Made by a program: the position numbers and the translations under genes. Below are positions 8,569-16,545 of a stretch of DNA of 64,000 nt, piece after piece. The notes under the pieces were generated by a model. It did no database searches. It was given only the letters and a program-made list of their open reading frames with translations, and was not told the DNA's origin. Source of the stretch: Microbacterium halotolerans. GTDB taxonomy: Bacteria; Actinomycetota; Actinomycetes; Actinomycetales; Microbacteriaceae. Each line of letters starts with the position of its first letter. Position 1 is the stretch's first letter. The stretch is taken from the NCBI RefSeq assembly GCF_003569805.1, contig NZ_KZ984051.1:1-64000 (forward strand). Reading direction: 5' to 3'.

Positions 8569-9888
8569 GTGCCGAACGATCGATCCCCGCGACTCCCCTT
8601 CGACGAGTGGGTGCTGCCTGGCGTGCGCTATCGCTCGCTCGCCGGAGATATCACGGTTGCGATGCTGCTGGTCGCCGCGGGAGCGGCTGCCTGGTTCTTC
8701 CCCGACGTGCGCGCCTGGGTGCTGCCCTTCGACGCGATCGGCATCGCGTGGCTGTGGCCGATCGTGGCCGTCTCTGTGGTGGTCGCGATGACCAAGCGGC
8801 GCCTCCCCGTGGCGGCGGTCGCGCTTGCCGCTGCGCAGATGATCGCCGTGGCGCTCGCCTCGGAACAGCTGCTGGTGCTCCCGGCCTTTGCGATGGTCGA
8901 CGCGCTGTACGCAGCGATGCTGTATGCCTCTCCGTCCGGTCGTGTCGTCGTGTACGCGTGCGCGTTCGCAACCGGCGTCGTGCAGGCTCGTCCTGTGCTC
9001 AGCGCTGAGAGCGCGAGCGAGGCCACCGCCATCATCATCGCCATCGCGCTCCTCAACGGCGGCCCCCTGCTGTCGGGGACCGCCGTGCGCCAGCGCGACG
9101 AGCTGCTGAAGGCGGAGAAGGACCGTGCCGACGCGATCGCGCGCGCCGCCGAAGCGGAGCGGGCCGCCGCCGTGCGGGCGGAGCGCACGGAGGTCGCCGG
9201 GGAGCTGCACGACGAGATCGCCGCGAGGCTGACGGCCATCTCACTGCAGGCATCCGCGATGTCGTCGCGCGTCGACGACCCCGGCCTCACGCGCGCCGTG
9301 ACGGCGATGCGCGCCTCCAGCCACGAGGCGCTCAGCGAGCTGCACCAGCTGATCGGCGTGCTCGCCCAGGATCGCGCCGACGACGGCTCAGCGGTTGAGG
9401 TCCCGGATGAGCCGGACGGGCGCGCAGAAGCAGGAAGCGGCGCCCTCCCTGCCTCATCCGGCGATGCTGGTCCGGACCGGATATCCGGAGCCGTCGACGC
9501 CTCAGCATGCCACGACCCGCGAGCGGCCATGCGCACCCAGGCGGAGGCGTTCGGTGCCGAGCTGACGCTCGTCGGCGACCCCGGCACGCTGTCGGCGCCC
9601 GTCTCGAACGCGCTGGAGCGCATAGGTCGCGAAGCGATCGCGAACGCGGCGAAGCATGCACCGGGCGCGCCGATCGACGTGCGATTCGACCGAGGAGACC
9701 GGACGATCGGCATCACGATCGACAATCCCCTCCCATCCCGCCCGGAGCATGCCCGGGGGGCCGGGCTCGGCACCGAGCTGATGGCCACGCGCTGGCTCAC
9801 GCTCGGGGGCTCCGGGCGCATCGGCGCGGAGGACGGCCGCTGGCGCGTGCGGGTCGAGATTCCGCTGGACACCGACCGTGCCGATTGA
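8569..9888 (+). CDS. NarL-system sensor histidine kinase (HisKA_3)
   Basis: A 439-residue membrane sensor kinase. Four to five membrane helices fill the first 170 residues (for example AMLLVAAGAAAWFFP and AFAMVDALYAAMLYA). A short coiled linker (AEKDRADAIARAAEAERAA) leads to the dimerisation box VAGELHDEIAARLTAI with the phosphorylated His at about residue 214. The ATPase domain shows an N box (EAIANAAKHAPG) and a G box (GAGLGTELMATRW). The stretch between them (about residues 275-320) is acidic and probably disordered. It is followed after 36 bp by a LuxR-type response regulator and forms a two-component pair with it. The stimulus cannot be read from sequence. Start GTG 8569. Confidence 0.93.
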   Translation: MPNDRSPRLPFDEWVLPGVRYRSLAGDITVAMLLVAAGAAAWFFPDVRAWVLPFDAIGIAWLWPIVAVSVVVAMTKRRLPVAAVALAAAQMIAVALASEQLLVLPAFAMVDALYAAMLYASPSGRVVVYACAFATGVVQARPVLSAESASEATAIIIAIALLNGGPLLSGTAVRQRDELLKAEKDRADAIARAAEAERAAAVRAERTEVAGELHDEIAARLTAISLQASAMSSRVDDPGLTRAVTAMRASSHEALSELHQLIGVLAQDRADDGSAVEVPDEPDGRAEAGSGALPASSGDAGPDRISGAVDASACHDPRAAMRTQAEAFGAELTLVGDPGTLSAPVSNALERIGREAIANAAKHAPGAPIDVRFDRGDRTIGITIDNPLPSRPEHARGAGLGTELMATRWLTLGGSGRIGAEDGRWRVRVEIPLDTDRAD

Positions 9889-9924
9889 CCGCCGCCACGG
9901 CGCATCGATTCAGAAGGAGCAGCT

Positions 9925-10572
9925 GTGATCCGTGTTCTCATCGCAGACGACCACGCCGCCGTACGGGCGGGTGTGAGGGCGGTTCTCGAAACCTCGGACG
10001 ATATCGAGGTGGTGGGTGAGGCCGCCGATGGACACATCGCGGTCTCGCAGGCCCGCGCGCTCGCACCGGATGTCGTGCTGATAGATGTGCGAATGCCGCA
10101 CGTCGACGGGATCGCGGCGACCGAGGAGCTCACCCAGCTGCAGATCCCCGTGCTGGTGCTGACCACGTTCGCGATCGACGACTACGTCGACGGCGCACTG
10201 GCTGCGGGAGCTGCCGGCTACCTGCTGAAGACAGCAGAGGCCGACGACATCATCGACGGCGTACGGAGGGTCGCGGCGGGCGAAGGCGTGCTCTCCCCCG
10301 AGGTCACGCGGCGCGTGTTGGAGCACGCGCGAAGCGCATCGAGCAGACAGGACCCCGCGTCCGATGCGACCACGCAGATCGAGCGCCTCACTCCGCGCGA
10401 ACGGGAGGTGCTCGGCGCCCTCGGCCAGGGACTCTCGAACGCGCAGATCGCGGCGACGCTGTTCGTCTCGGAGCCGACCGCGAAGAGCCACGTGTCGAAC
10501 GTGCTCAGCAAGCTCGGCGCCCCGAGCCGGATGCGCGCGGCGGTGATCGCCCGCGACGCCGGGCTGGCCTGA
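9925..10572 (+). CDS. NarL/LuxR-type response regulator
   Basis: A 215-residue two-domain regulator. The receiver domain holds the acidic pocket (ADDH at 7-10), the phospho-acceptor Asp54 in VVLIDVRMPHVDG, Thr in LVLTTF and Lys in GAAGYLLKTAEADD. The C-terminal LuxR helix-turn-helix reads ERLTPREREVLGALGQGLSN and then AKSHVSNVLSKLG. Start is GTG 9925 with AGAAGGAGC upstream. It forms a pair with the upstream sensor kinase. Targets are not visible, though the next transcript is the small RNA candidate at about 10690. Confidence 0.95.
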   Translation: MIRVLIADDHAAVRAGVRAVLETSDDIEVVGEAADGHIAVSQARALAPDVVLIDVRMPHVDGIAATEELTQLQIPVLVLTTFAIDDYVDGALAAGAAGYLLKTAEADDIIDGVRRVAAGEGVLSPEVTRRVLEHARSASSRQDPASDATTQIERLTPREREVLGALGQGLSNAQIAATLFVSEPTAKSHVSNVLSKLGAPSRMRAAVIARDAGLA

Positions 10573-10658
10573 GGCAGCGACGCACGGCGCTCAGCGGCGA
10601 GAACCTGAACGTCTTCGATGAACGAGAGATGAATGTCACAGAAAAATAACGAAAGTGC

Positions 10659-10686
10659 GTGACAAGCGTTACTCCTCCGTTATACA
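10659..10686 (+). promoter_or_regulatory. Sigma-A-like promoter for the small RNA candidate
   Basis: GTGACA (10659-10664) and TATACA (10681-10686) are separated by 16 bp, close to the housekeeping sigma consensus. No reading frame with a ribosome site follows. A TGTCAC/GTGACA inverted repeat overlaps the -35 region (about 10635-10664) and could be an operator. Confidence 0.5.
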
Positions 10687-10691
10687 GTGGG

Positions 10692-10800
10692 AACCACGGA
10701 AGCCGTTTTGCTGTGGCGGCGACCGACATGTGATTGCAGGACACTCTTGGTGCAAGGGACGAGGGGCCGGGCGGAGAATCTCTCCACCCGGCCCCTTCTG
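10692..10800 (+). ncRNA. Candidate small RNA with its own terminator
   Basis: A stretch of about 108 nt lies between a good promoter and a strong GC hairpin and contains no credible coding frame. Near its 5' end a CCACGG...CTGTGG pair can fold, followed by a looser TTGCA/TGCAA pair, then the terminator stem. Size and arrangement match bacterial trans-acting small RNAs. I do not recognise a known actinobacterial family (not SRP RNA, tmRNA, 6C or RNase P). Expression is not proven. Confidence 0.4.
10762..10796 (+). terminator. Rho-independent-like terminator hairpin
   Basis: A stem of about 15 pairs (AGGGGCCGGGCGGAG with CTCCACCCGGCCCCT, one C-A mismatch) with a 5-base loop, followed by a short TTCTG tract. 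It ends the small RNA candidate and might also stop read-through from the response regulator gene. Confidence 0.7.
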
Positions 10801-11083
10801 CTGTGCGCCGCAGCGAGAGCCGCGCGGCGTCTCATCTGCGCCTTGCGCGGCTTATGAGCTCGTTATAGCCGCGTTCGACGCAGACGAGCGCGAGACCGCC
10901 CTGCTGCGATGCCGGAACGGATGGCGCGAGGAGCGCGGGAGCAGAATGAAAATCAGGTCAAGCGCATAGTGATCATCACGCACACAATAGACCCTCATCG
11001 ACTTGACATGTTGATCCTGGATTTGTGTGGTGTGCGCTGACGGCTGGATACTCATCCCGCGCGCACCGACCGCGCAGCACCCC
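10801..11083. other. Intergenic region ahead of the pantothenate genes
   Basis: About 280 bp without a supported gene. It contains a TTGACA hexamer at about 11003-11008 (plus strand) that could be the -35 element for the pantothenate operon, but no good -10 element stands out at the right distance. A short GTGATCATCAC palindrome lies just before it. Confidence 0.45.
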
Positions 11084-11821
11084 ATGAGCACCCACTCCCC
11101 CGCACTCGCAGACCCCCGCGTCGTCGTCATCGGCAACGGCCGACTGGGCGGCGCGATCGCCCGCGCTCTCCGTGCCGCCGGCGTCGACGTGTTCGGACCC
11201 GCCGGGCGCGGCGAGCAGGTTCCGCACGCCGACATCGGCCTGCTCTGCGTCACGGACGCGGAGATCTCGCACGCGGCCGCGGCGGTCGCCGGGCGTGCGC
11301 GCATCGTCGGCCACACCTCGGGAACGACGCCGATCGACGACGTCGACTTCGGGCTGCATCCGGTGCAGACTTTCACCGGCGACGAGCATCCGGATGTCTT
11401 CACCGGCCTTGCGTGCGCTGTCGCGGCCCACACTCCTGCAGGCAGGGAGGCGGCCGTCATGCTCGTCGAGGCGCTCGGCGGCAGGCCGTTCGACATCGCC
11501 GATGAGCACAGGGCCGCCTATCACGCAGCGTGCTGCATCGCCTCGAACTTCCTCGTCACGCTCGAGCAGGCGGCCGCACGCGCGGCCGGGGCGGCCGGAA
11601 TCGACGAGCAGAACGCACGCGGCATGCTCGCACCGCTCATCCGGCGCACGGTCGACAACTGGACGGAACACGGGGCCGCGGCGCTGACCGGCCCGATCGC
11701 GCGCGGCGACCACGGCACCGTGGCGCGGCAGCGCGCGGCGATCGCCGACGTGCCAGGCGTGGTCGAGCTGTTCGATGCGATGCGCATCAGCACCGAGCGC
11801 CTGGCGGAGGAGACCGCATGA
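11084..11821 (+). CDS. Rossmann-like/DUF2520 protein, possible ketopantoate-type reductase
   Basis: A 245-residue soluble protein. The N-terminal Rossmann fold has the dinucleotide motif VVVIGNGRLGGAIARAL, then the strand ADIGLLCVTDAEI. A helical C-terminal DUF2520 domain follows (from about residue 115, including YHAACCIASNFLVTLEQAA). ATG 11084 is preferred over an upstream GTG. Proteins of this type are commonly found before panC. The downstream genes supply PanC, PanD and PanB but no PanE reductase is present in the window, so reduction of ketopantoate is an attractive inference, not a demonstrated one. Its stop overlaps a mini-frame created by a local duplication. Confidence 0.85.
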   Translation: MSTHSPALADPRVVVIGNGRLGGAIARALRAAGVDVFGPAGRGEQVPHADIGLLCVTDAEISHAAAAVAGRARIVGHTSGTTPIDDVDFGLHPVQTFTGDEHPDVFTGLACAVAAHTPAGREAAVMLVEALGGRPFDIADEHRAAYHAACCIASNFLVTLEQAAARAAGAAGIDEQNARGMLAPLIRRTVDNWTEHGAAALTGPIARGDHGTVARQRAAIADVPGVVELFDAMRISTERLAEETA

Positions 11822-11945
11822 GGATCATGAGAGCCGTCGCCGACGCCTCCGATGCACCCGGACTGTTCGACGCGATGTGCACCAGCGCCCACCGGATGAC
11901 CGAGGAGGCCGCGTGAAGATCATCAGAACGATCGCAGAAGTCCGC
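11766..11945 (+). repeat. 95-bp tandem duplication across the DUF2520/panC junction
   Basis: Two diverged copies lie 95 bp apart: CTGTTCGATGCGATG at 11768 matches CTGTTCGACGCGATG at 11863, GAGGAG at 11807 matches 11902, and the two start codons (ATG 11818, GTG 11913) sit at the same place in each copy. Each copy spans the end of the DUF2520 frame and the beginning of the panC frame. Because 95 is not a multiple of three, the frames are shifted and an intervening mini-frame results. Confidence 0.85.
11818..11916 (+). CDS. 32-residue mini-frame from a junction duplication
   Basis: A frame of 32 codons starting MRIMRAVAD and ending MTEEAA. Its first residues resemble the PanC start (MKIIRTIAE) and its last ones resemble the DUF2520 protein's end (FDAMRISTERLAEETA). 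It therefore looks like the joined leftovers of a tandem duplication, not an independent gene. It overlaps its neighbours on both sides (ATGA before, GTGA after) and would keep ribosomes moving from the DUF2520 gene to panC by translational coupling. Whether the peptide itself has a role is unknown. Confidence 0.5.
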   Translation: MRIMRAVADASDAPGLFDAMCTSAHRMTEEAA

Positions 11946-12764
11946 GCGACCGTTGCCGAGGTGCGGGCCTCCGGCAGCACGGTGAGTCTCGTGCCGACGA
12001 TGGGCGCCTTCCACGAGGGGCACCTCTCACTGATGCGCACCGCTCGCGCGCAGAACGAGTTCGTCGTCGTCTCGCTGTTCGTGAACCCGACCCAGTTCGG
12101 CGCGAACGAGGATCTCGGTTCCTATCCGCGCGACGAGGAGCGCGATGCACGGCTGGCCCGCGAAGCCGGCGCAGATGTCCTGTTCGTCCCGCCCGCGAGC
12201 GAGGTCTATCCCGACGGCTTCGCCACCACGATCCATGTCTCGGGCATCACCGATGTGCTGTGCGGTGCGGTGCGCGGCCCCGGTCACTTCGACGGCGTCG
12301 CCACGGTGGTAGCGAAGCTGTTCGGCATCGTCGCACCGGATGTCGCGTACTTCGGTCAGAAGGACGCGCAGCAGGTCGTCGTCGTGCGGCGGCTCGTGCG
12401 CGATCTGAACTTTCCGGTGCGCATCGAGGCGTGCCCGATCGTGCGGGAGCCAGACGGTCTCGCGATGAGCTCGCGCAACGCCTACCTCGACGCGGCGTCG
12501 CGCGAGCGGGCCACCGCGCTGAATCGCGCCCTCGACGCCGCCGAGGCACTCGTCCGATCCGGTGAGCGCCGCGCGGCGCCCGTGCTGGCGGCGGCTCGCG
12601 GCGTGCTCGTCGGCTGGGGCATCGACCCCGAGTACGTCGAGCTGCGGGACCCGGACGACCTGGTCGCGCTCGACGAGATCGGCGACCGTTCCATGCTCGC
12701 CGTCGCCGCACGCGTCGGCACGGCGCGCCTCATCGACAACCGCATCCTGGAAGGAGACCGCTGA
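11913..12764 (+). CDS. panC: Pantothenate synthetase
   Basis: A 283-residue cytosolic enzyme that joins pantoate and beta-alanine with ATP to make pantothenate. The nucleotidyltransferase HxGH motif appears in [16 protein letters not shown]; other family marks are [24 protein letters not shown] and the KMSKS-like loop MSSRNAYL. Length is normal. Start is GTG 11913, overlapping the mini-frame stop (GTGA); the [11 protein letters not shown]-terminus is typical. Followed by panD with a one-base stop/start overlap. Confidence 0.96.
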   Translation: MKIIRTIAEVRATVAEVRASGSTVSLVPTMGAFHEGHLSLMRTARAQNEFVVVSLFVNPTQFGANEDLGSYPRDEERDARLAREAGADVLFVPPASEVYPDGFATTIHVSGITDVLCGAVRGPGHFDGVATVVAKLFGIVAPDVAYFGQKDAQQVVVVRRLVRDLNFPVRIEACPIVREPDGLAMSSRNAYLDAASRERATALNRALDAAEALVRSGERRAAPVLAAARGVLVGWGIDPEYVELRDPDDLVALDEIGDRSMLAVAARVGTARLIDNRILEGDR

Positions 12765-13153
12765 TGCACCGCACCATGCTGAAGTCCAAGATCCATCGCG
12801 CCACCATCACCGGCAGCGACCTGAACTACGTCGGTTCGATCACGATCGACCCCGATCTGCTCGAGGCCGCCGACATCCTGCCGCACGAGCAGGTGCACGT
12901 GCTCGACGTCGACAACGGCGCCCGCTTCGAGACCTACGCGCTTCTCGGCGAGCGGGGTTCAGGCGCGATGCAGGTCAACGGCGCGGCGGCTCGACTGGTG
13001 CACTCCGGCGACACCATCATCGTCGTCTCATACGCCGAGTACGACGAGCGCGACATGGAGAGCTACGAGCCGCGCGTCGTGCACGTCGGCGGCCGCAACG
13101 AGATCATCACCGTCGACGACGCCGTCGACCGGCTGCTCGGAGCGTCGGCGTGA
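12764..13153 (+). CDS. panD: Aspartate 1-decarboxylase
   Basis: A 129-residue pyruvoyl enzyme that turns aspartate into beta-alanine for PanC. The N-terminus [12 protein letters not shown] and the self-cleavage site Gly24-Ser25 in NYVGSITID are present; Ser25 becomes the pyruvoyl group. The motifs [10 protein letters not shown] and [15 protein letters not shown] follow in normal order. TGATG overlap with panC and GTGA overlap with panB show one coupled operon. Confidence 0.97.
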   Translation: MHRTMLKSKIHRATITGSDLNYVGSITIDPDLLEAADILPHEQVHVLDVDNGARFETYALLGERGSGAMQVNGAAARLVHSGDTIIVVSYAEYDERDMESYEPRVVHVGGRNEIITVDDAVDRLLGASA

Positions 13154-14019
13154 GCATGCATGCGCCGCACGGCGAGCGCATCGGCATCGCCGACCTCGCC
13201 GGGATGAAGGCGAACGGCGAGCGCATCGTCATGGTGACCGCCTACGACTACCCCAGCGCGGGCGTCGCCGATGCGGCAGGCGTCGACGTGGTGCTGGTGG
13301 GCGACTCCGGCGCGATGACGGTGCTCGGATACGACAGCACGGTGCCCGTCACGGTCGACGAGATGCTCGTGCTGTGCCGGGCCGCGCGCCGCGGCGCGCA
13401 CCGCCCTCTGCTGGTCGGCGACCTGCCGTTCGGCTCGTACGAAGGCTCGGATGCCGACGCCGTGGCGACCGCGCAGCGCTTCGTGAAGGAGGCAGGATGC
13501 GATGCCGTCAAGCTCGAGGGCGGAGGGTCATCGGTCGAGCGGGCACGGGCGATCGTGCGCGCCGGCATCCCCGTGATGGGCCACGTCGGCCTGACGCCGC
13601 AGACCGCCGCGTCCGACGGCGGTCTGCGCGCGCGGGGGCGCACCGCGGAGGAGGCGCTGGCCGTGCTCGATGCGGCCCGTGCGCTGGAAGACGCCGGATG
13701 CTTCTCGATCGTGTTCGAGGCGATGCCCGCCGCCGCGGCCGCAGCGATCGCACTTCAGTTGAGCGTCCCTGTGATCGGCATCGGAGCCGGAGCGGATGTC
13801 GACGGCCAGGTGCTCGTCTTCCACGACCTGCTCGGCATCCACGACGGCGCACCGGCTCGGTTCGTGAAGCGCTACGACGCACTTCGCGACCGGATGATCG
13901 CGGGAGTGGCGTCGTTCACCGACGACGTCCGATCATCCGGCTACCCCGCCCCCGAGCACACCTACGGCATGCCCGCCGAGGAGCAGACCCGCCTCGAGGA
14001 GCTCCTCGCCGCCCGCTGA
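13150..14019 (+). CDS. panB: 3-methyl-2-oxobutanoate hydroxymethyltransferase
   Basis: A 289-residue enzyme that transfers a hydroxymethyl group from methylene-tetrahydrofolate to ketoisovalerate, forming ketopantoate. Motifs: [18 protein letters not shown], the metal-binding [27 protein letters not shown] and VPVIGIGAG. Start is GTG 13150 (GTGA overlap with panD); ATG 13156 two codons later is an alternative. A longer frame reaching 12562 is an overlap artefact. Last gene of the pantothenate operon. Confidence 0.95.
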   Translation: MSMHAPHGERIGIADLAGMKANGERIVMVTAYDYPSAGVADAAGVDVVLVGDSGAMTVLGYDSTVPVTVDEMLVLCRAARRGAHRPLLVGDLPFGSYEGSDADAVATAQRFVKEAGCDAVKLEGGGSSVERARAIVRAGIPVMGHVGLTPQTAASDGGLRARGRTAEEALAVLDAARALEDAGCFSIVFEAMPAAAAAAIALQLSVPVIGIGAGADVDGQVLVFHDLLGIHDGAPARFVKRYDALRDRMIAGVASFTDDVRSSGYPAPEHTYGMPAEEQTRLEELLAAR

Positions 14020-14030
14020 CGCCCCGGCTG

Positions 14031-14099
14031 CCGAACTGCGCACTTTTCGCCGAGATGCGCCGGTTTTCTCGCCTCTTCGTCGAAAAAGTGCGCAACTCG
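14031..14099. repeat. Imperfect inverted repeat of REP type between convergent genes
   Basis: A left arm around GAACTGCGCACTTTTCGCCG and a right arm around CGAAAAAGTGCGCAACTCG are inverted copies of each other with a few mismatches, separated by about 30 bases. The element lies just past the panB stop and before the convergent NRDE gene, so it could act as a two-way terminator. Its shape recalls short palindromic repeats scattered through Microbacteriaceae genomes; that comparison is from memory and only one copy lies in this window. Confidence 0.55.
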
Positions 14100-14167
14100 C
14101 GAGCCGGATGATCCGGATGCCCGCGACTGGCGGACACGGCCTCGCACTCGGCGCGACCTGACGGGCA

Positions 14168-14875
14168 TCAGGCGAAGAGCAGCGGCGACCACTCACCAGG
14201 CGCATCGAACTCTGCGTACCGCACGTCGACGGCGCCCGACCCGATGCGTGCGACGCACGCGAGCGTCGACAGGGTCGGGTAGCCGAGCGGTCGGTTGTCG
14301 CGCACGATGGCACGGTCGTCGGTGGGCCCGACCTCGGTGGTGCGCTCGAGCAGCCGGATCCACGGTTGGTACCAGTCCTCGCCGACGCCGAGCTCGACTT
14401 CGGCGAAGCCTTCGCGCCAGGCCGCGATGCGTTCGCTGCGCGGGTCGTCGAGGTCGTGATGCGCCAGCATGTGAGTGCCGGGGCCGATCTCTTCCTGGGT
14501 CATCCGGTCGCCGTCCCACGACGTCACTCGTGCCGCGCCCTCGGCGACGGACACGAGGTTGAACCCGCGCATGGCGTGCGGGGCGGGCTGCGGGCGGCCC
14601 GCCGCGGCGTCGAGAGCGAGCGAACCGCGCGACACGATGCGCTCCGGCGAGAGGTCGGGTTCGCCGTGGCGGTTGAGCGTGACCGCAAGCCTCCCCCGTC
14701 CGGCCGCCAACCATGCCCCACCGGCAAGGCGATCCTGCACGCCTGCGACATCCGGATCATCCGGCCACCACCGGCCAAGCGGGTTCCAGGGGCGAGCAGG
14801 ATCTTCGTCGCGCACGGCGAGCAGGCTGATGGGGGTGCCGACGGTCTCGGGCACACGGATGACGACGGTGCACAT
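14168..14875 (-). CDS. NRDE (TANGO2-like) family protein
   Basis: A 235-residue protein that starts MCTVVIRVPE, the invariant MC-T N-terminus of the NRDE family, whose second-residue Cys suggests an N-terminal nucleophile fold. The N-R-DE motif of the family appears here as AVRDEDPARPWNP. Further marks are GGAWLAAGRGRLAVTLNR and NLVSVAEGAARV. Function in bacteria is unsettled (the eukaryotic TANGO2 relative has been linked to haem or lipid handling). ATG 14875 is chosen because Cys must be residue 2; the frame is open to 14935. It sits between panB and coaBC in opposite orientation. Confidence 0.85.
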   Translation of the reverse strand: MCTVVIRVPETVGTPISLLAVRDEDPARPWNPLGRWWPDDPDVAGVQDRLAGGAWLAAGRGRLAVTLNRHGEPDLSPERIVSRGSLALDAAAGRPQPAPHAMRGFNLVSVAEGAARVTSWDGDRMTQEEIGPGTHMLAHHDLDDPRSERIAAWREGFAEVELGVGEDWYQPWIRLLERTTEVGPTDDRAIVRDNRPLGYPTLSTLACVARIGSGAVDVRYAEFDAPGEWSPLLFA

Positions 14876-14966
14876 GGGTATCGGATCCAGCGTACGAGGT
14901 TCCGCCGGAAAGCAGGCGCTCTCGCGTCCCCGCACCGGATGGCGCCCGCACTGTCACAATGGAGCC

Positions 14967-16175
14967 ATGTTCGTCGTCGTGGGAGTCACAGGCGGCATCG
15001 CCGCGTACAAGACCGTGCAGCTGGTGCGCCTGCTGGTGAAGGACGGGCACGACGTGCACGTGGTGCCGACCGAGGATGCGCTGCGCTTCGTCGGCCTGCC
15101 GACGTGGGAGGCGATCAGCCGCAACCCGGTGACCACGAGCGTGCACGACGACGTCGCCAGCGTGCGGCACGTGTCGCTCGGGCACCGCGCCGATCTGGTG
15201 GTCGTCGCGCCGGCGACCGCGAACACGATGGCGAAGATGGCCGCGGGTCTGGCCGACGATCTGCTCGGCACGACCCTGCTGGCCACGTCCGCACCGGTGC
15301 TGATCGCGCCCGCCATGCACACGGAGATGTGGCAGCACCCGGCGACGCAGGCCAACGTCGACACGCTCACCTCGCGCGGCGTGAACATGGTCGGCCCCGT
15401 GTCGGGCGAGCTCACCGGCGGTGACACGGGGCCCGGCCGGATGGCGGAGCCGGAGCAGATCCATGAGGCCGTCGGCCGCGAGCTGCGCCGGAGTACGGAC
15501 GGCGCCGCATCCGGAGCATGGCTCGTGACCGCGGGCGGCACCCGCGAACCGCTCGATCCGGTGCGCTTCATCGGCAATCGCTCGAGCGGGAAGCAGGGCA
15601 CGGAGGTCGCCCTTGCTGCTGCGAGGCGGGGCGCCGAGGTGACGCTGATCGCGGCGAACGTCGACTGGTCGGTGCTCGCCGAGGCGTCGGCGCACGCAGA
15701 GATCCGCGTCGTGCCCGTGAGCACCACGGACGAGCTCGAGCGCGCCGTCTCCGAGGCCGCACCGCCGGCCGACGTGGTGGTGATGGCTGCCGCCGTCGCC
15801 GACTACCGGCTGCCGGAGGTGGCGCAGCAGAAGCTGCGCAAGGAGGAGGCATCGGGGCCGCTGCGGATCGAGCTGGTCGAGTCTCCGGATGTGCTGGCGG
15901 GAGTCGTGGCATCCAGGCGGCCCGGACAGATGATCGTCGGATTCGCCGCCGAGACCCCGGATGACGGCATCAGCCTGGCCGAGCGGGCGATCGCCAAGCG
16001 CCGCCGCAAGGGCGCCGACCTGCTCGCGGCGAACGAGGTCGGGTGGGAAGCCGGCTTCGAGAGCGACGACAACCGTCTGCTCATCGTCGGCGCCGACGAC
16101 CGGATCATCGCCGACGCTTCAGGCACCAAGCGCGCCACCGCCGAGGCCCTGGTGCAGGCGATCGTCTCGCGCTGA
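14967..16175 (+). CDS. coaBC: Phosphopantothenoylcysteine synthetase/decarboxylase
   Basis: A 402-residue bifunctional CoA enzyme. The N-terminal FMN-dependent CoaC domain (about 1-180) shows VVGVTGGIAAYKTVQLVRLL, APATANTMAKMA and APAMHTEMWQHPAT. The C-terminal CoaB domain (from about 185) shows WLVTAGGTREPLDPVRFIGN, RSSGKQGTEVA and AAAVADYRLPE. Two positions differ from the E. coli enzyme: PAMH in place of PAMN, and TGGDTGPGR in the clamp where E. coli has ACGD, so the clamp cysteine is absent. Similar changes may be normal for actinobacteria. Clusters with panBCD as a CoA block. Confidence 0.94.
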   Translation: MFVVVGVTGGIAAYKTVQLVRLLVKDGHDVHVVPTEDALRFVGLPTWEAISRNPVTTSVHDDVASVRHVSLGHRADLVVVAPATANTMAKMAAGLADDLLGTTLLATSAPVLIAPAMHTEMWQHPATQANVDTLTSRGVNMVGPVSGELTGGDTGPGRMAEPEQIHEAVGRELRRSTDGAASGAWLVTAGGTREPLDPVRFIGNRSSGKQGTEVALAAARRGAEVTLIAANVDWSVLAEASAHAEIRVVPVSTTDELERAVSEAAPPADVVVMAAAVADYRLPEVAQQKLRKEEASGPLRIELVESPDVLAGVVASRRPGQMIVGFAAETPDDGISLAERAIAKRRRKGADLLAANEVGWEAGFESDDNRLLIVGADDRIIADASGTKRATAEALVQAIVSR

Positions 16176-16193
16176 GCCGAAGACGGACGGAGC

Positions 16194-16541
16194 CGCCGGA
16201 CACCGCCACCGCTGGATCCGCCGGACGAGCTCGAGGTCGACACCGTCGACGGCAGCGTACCGACGCCCGACGAGATCGACGCCGCGTGGAACGCGCCGCT
16301 GGCCGCCCACCACGACGGCGAGCTATCGGCGTACAGCAGGGCGAGATGCACCAACCACTGCTTCTCGAGCCCGAACACGACCGCGAACGGCAACACCTCC
16401 TCGTACAGGTGCAGCAGCTGACGCGGGTCGTTCGAGTTGACGCAGCGGCGCTGAGCTCCGCTCGGGGACTGCGGCGTGCGGATCCTGTCTTCTTCCGCGA
16501 CCTTGATGAACAGCTTGAGGCCCTTGAGGTCGCGGGCATTA
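16194..16541 (-). pseudogene. Duplicated C-terminal fragment of a DUF2207 protein
   Basis: Read on the minus strand this fragment matches the last 110 or so residues of the intact DUF2207 protein at 19385-21295: LKGLKLFI, AEEDRIRT, QSPSGAQRR, NDPRQLLHLYEE, LPFAVVFGLEKQW and SSPSWWA all recur. The frame is still open through the fragment, but no start precedes it and its glycine-rich tail and stop are lost, so it reads into the coaBC antisense. It is a remnant, not a gene. Its place, directly after the surface protein gene whose other side is the intact DUF2207 gene, points to a duplication event. Confidence 0.85.
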
Positions 16542-16545
16542 GCGA

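Noticed and set aside
10655-10969. Plus-strand frame across the small RNA candidate
   Set aside because: No ribosome site, and its composition (many Cys, Arg and Pro) does not look like a protein; promoter and terminator fit an RNA gene.
12562-13149. Upstream part of the frame that contains panB
   Set aside because: It overlaps panC and panD in another frame and is Arg/Ser-rich; PanB begins with a coupled GTG at 13150.
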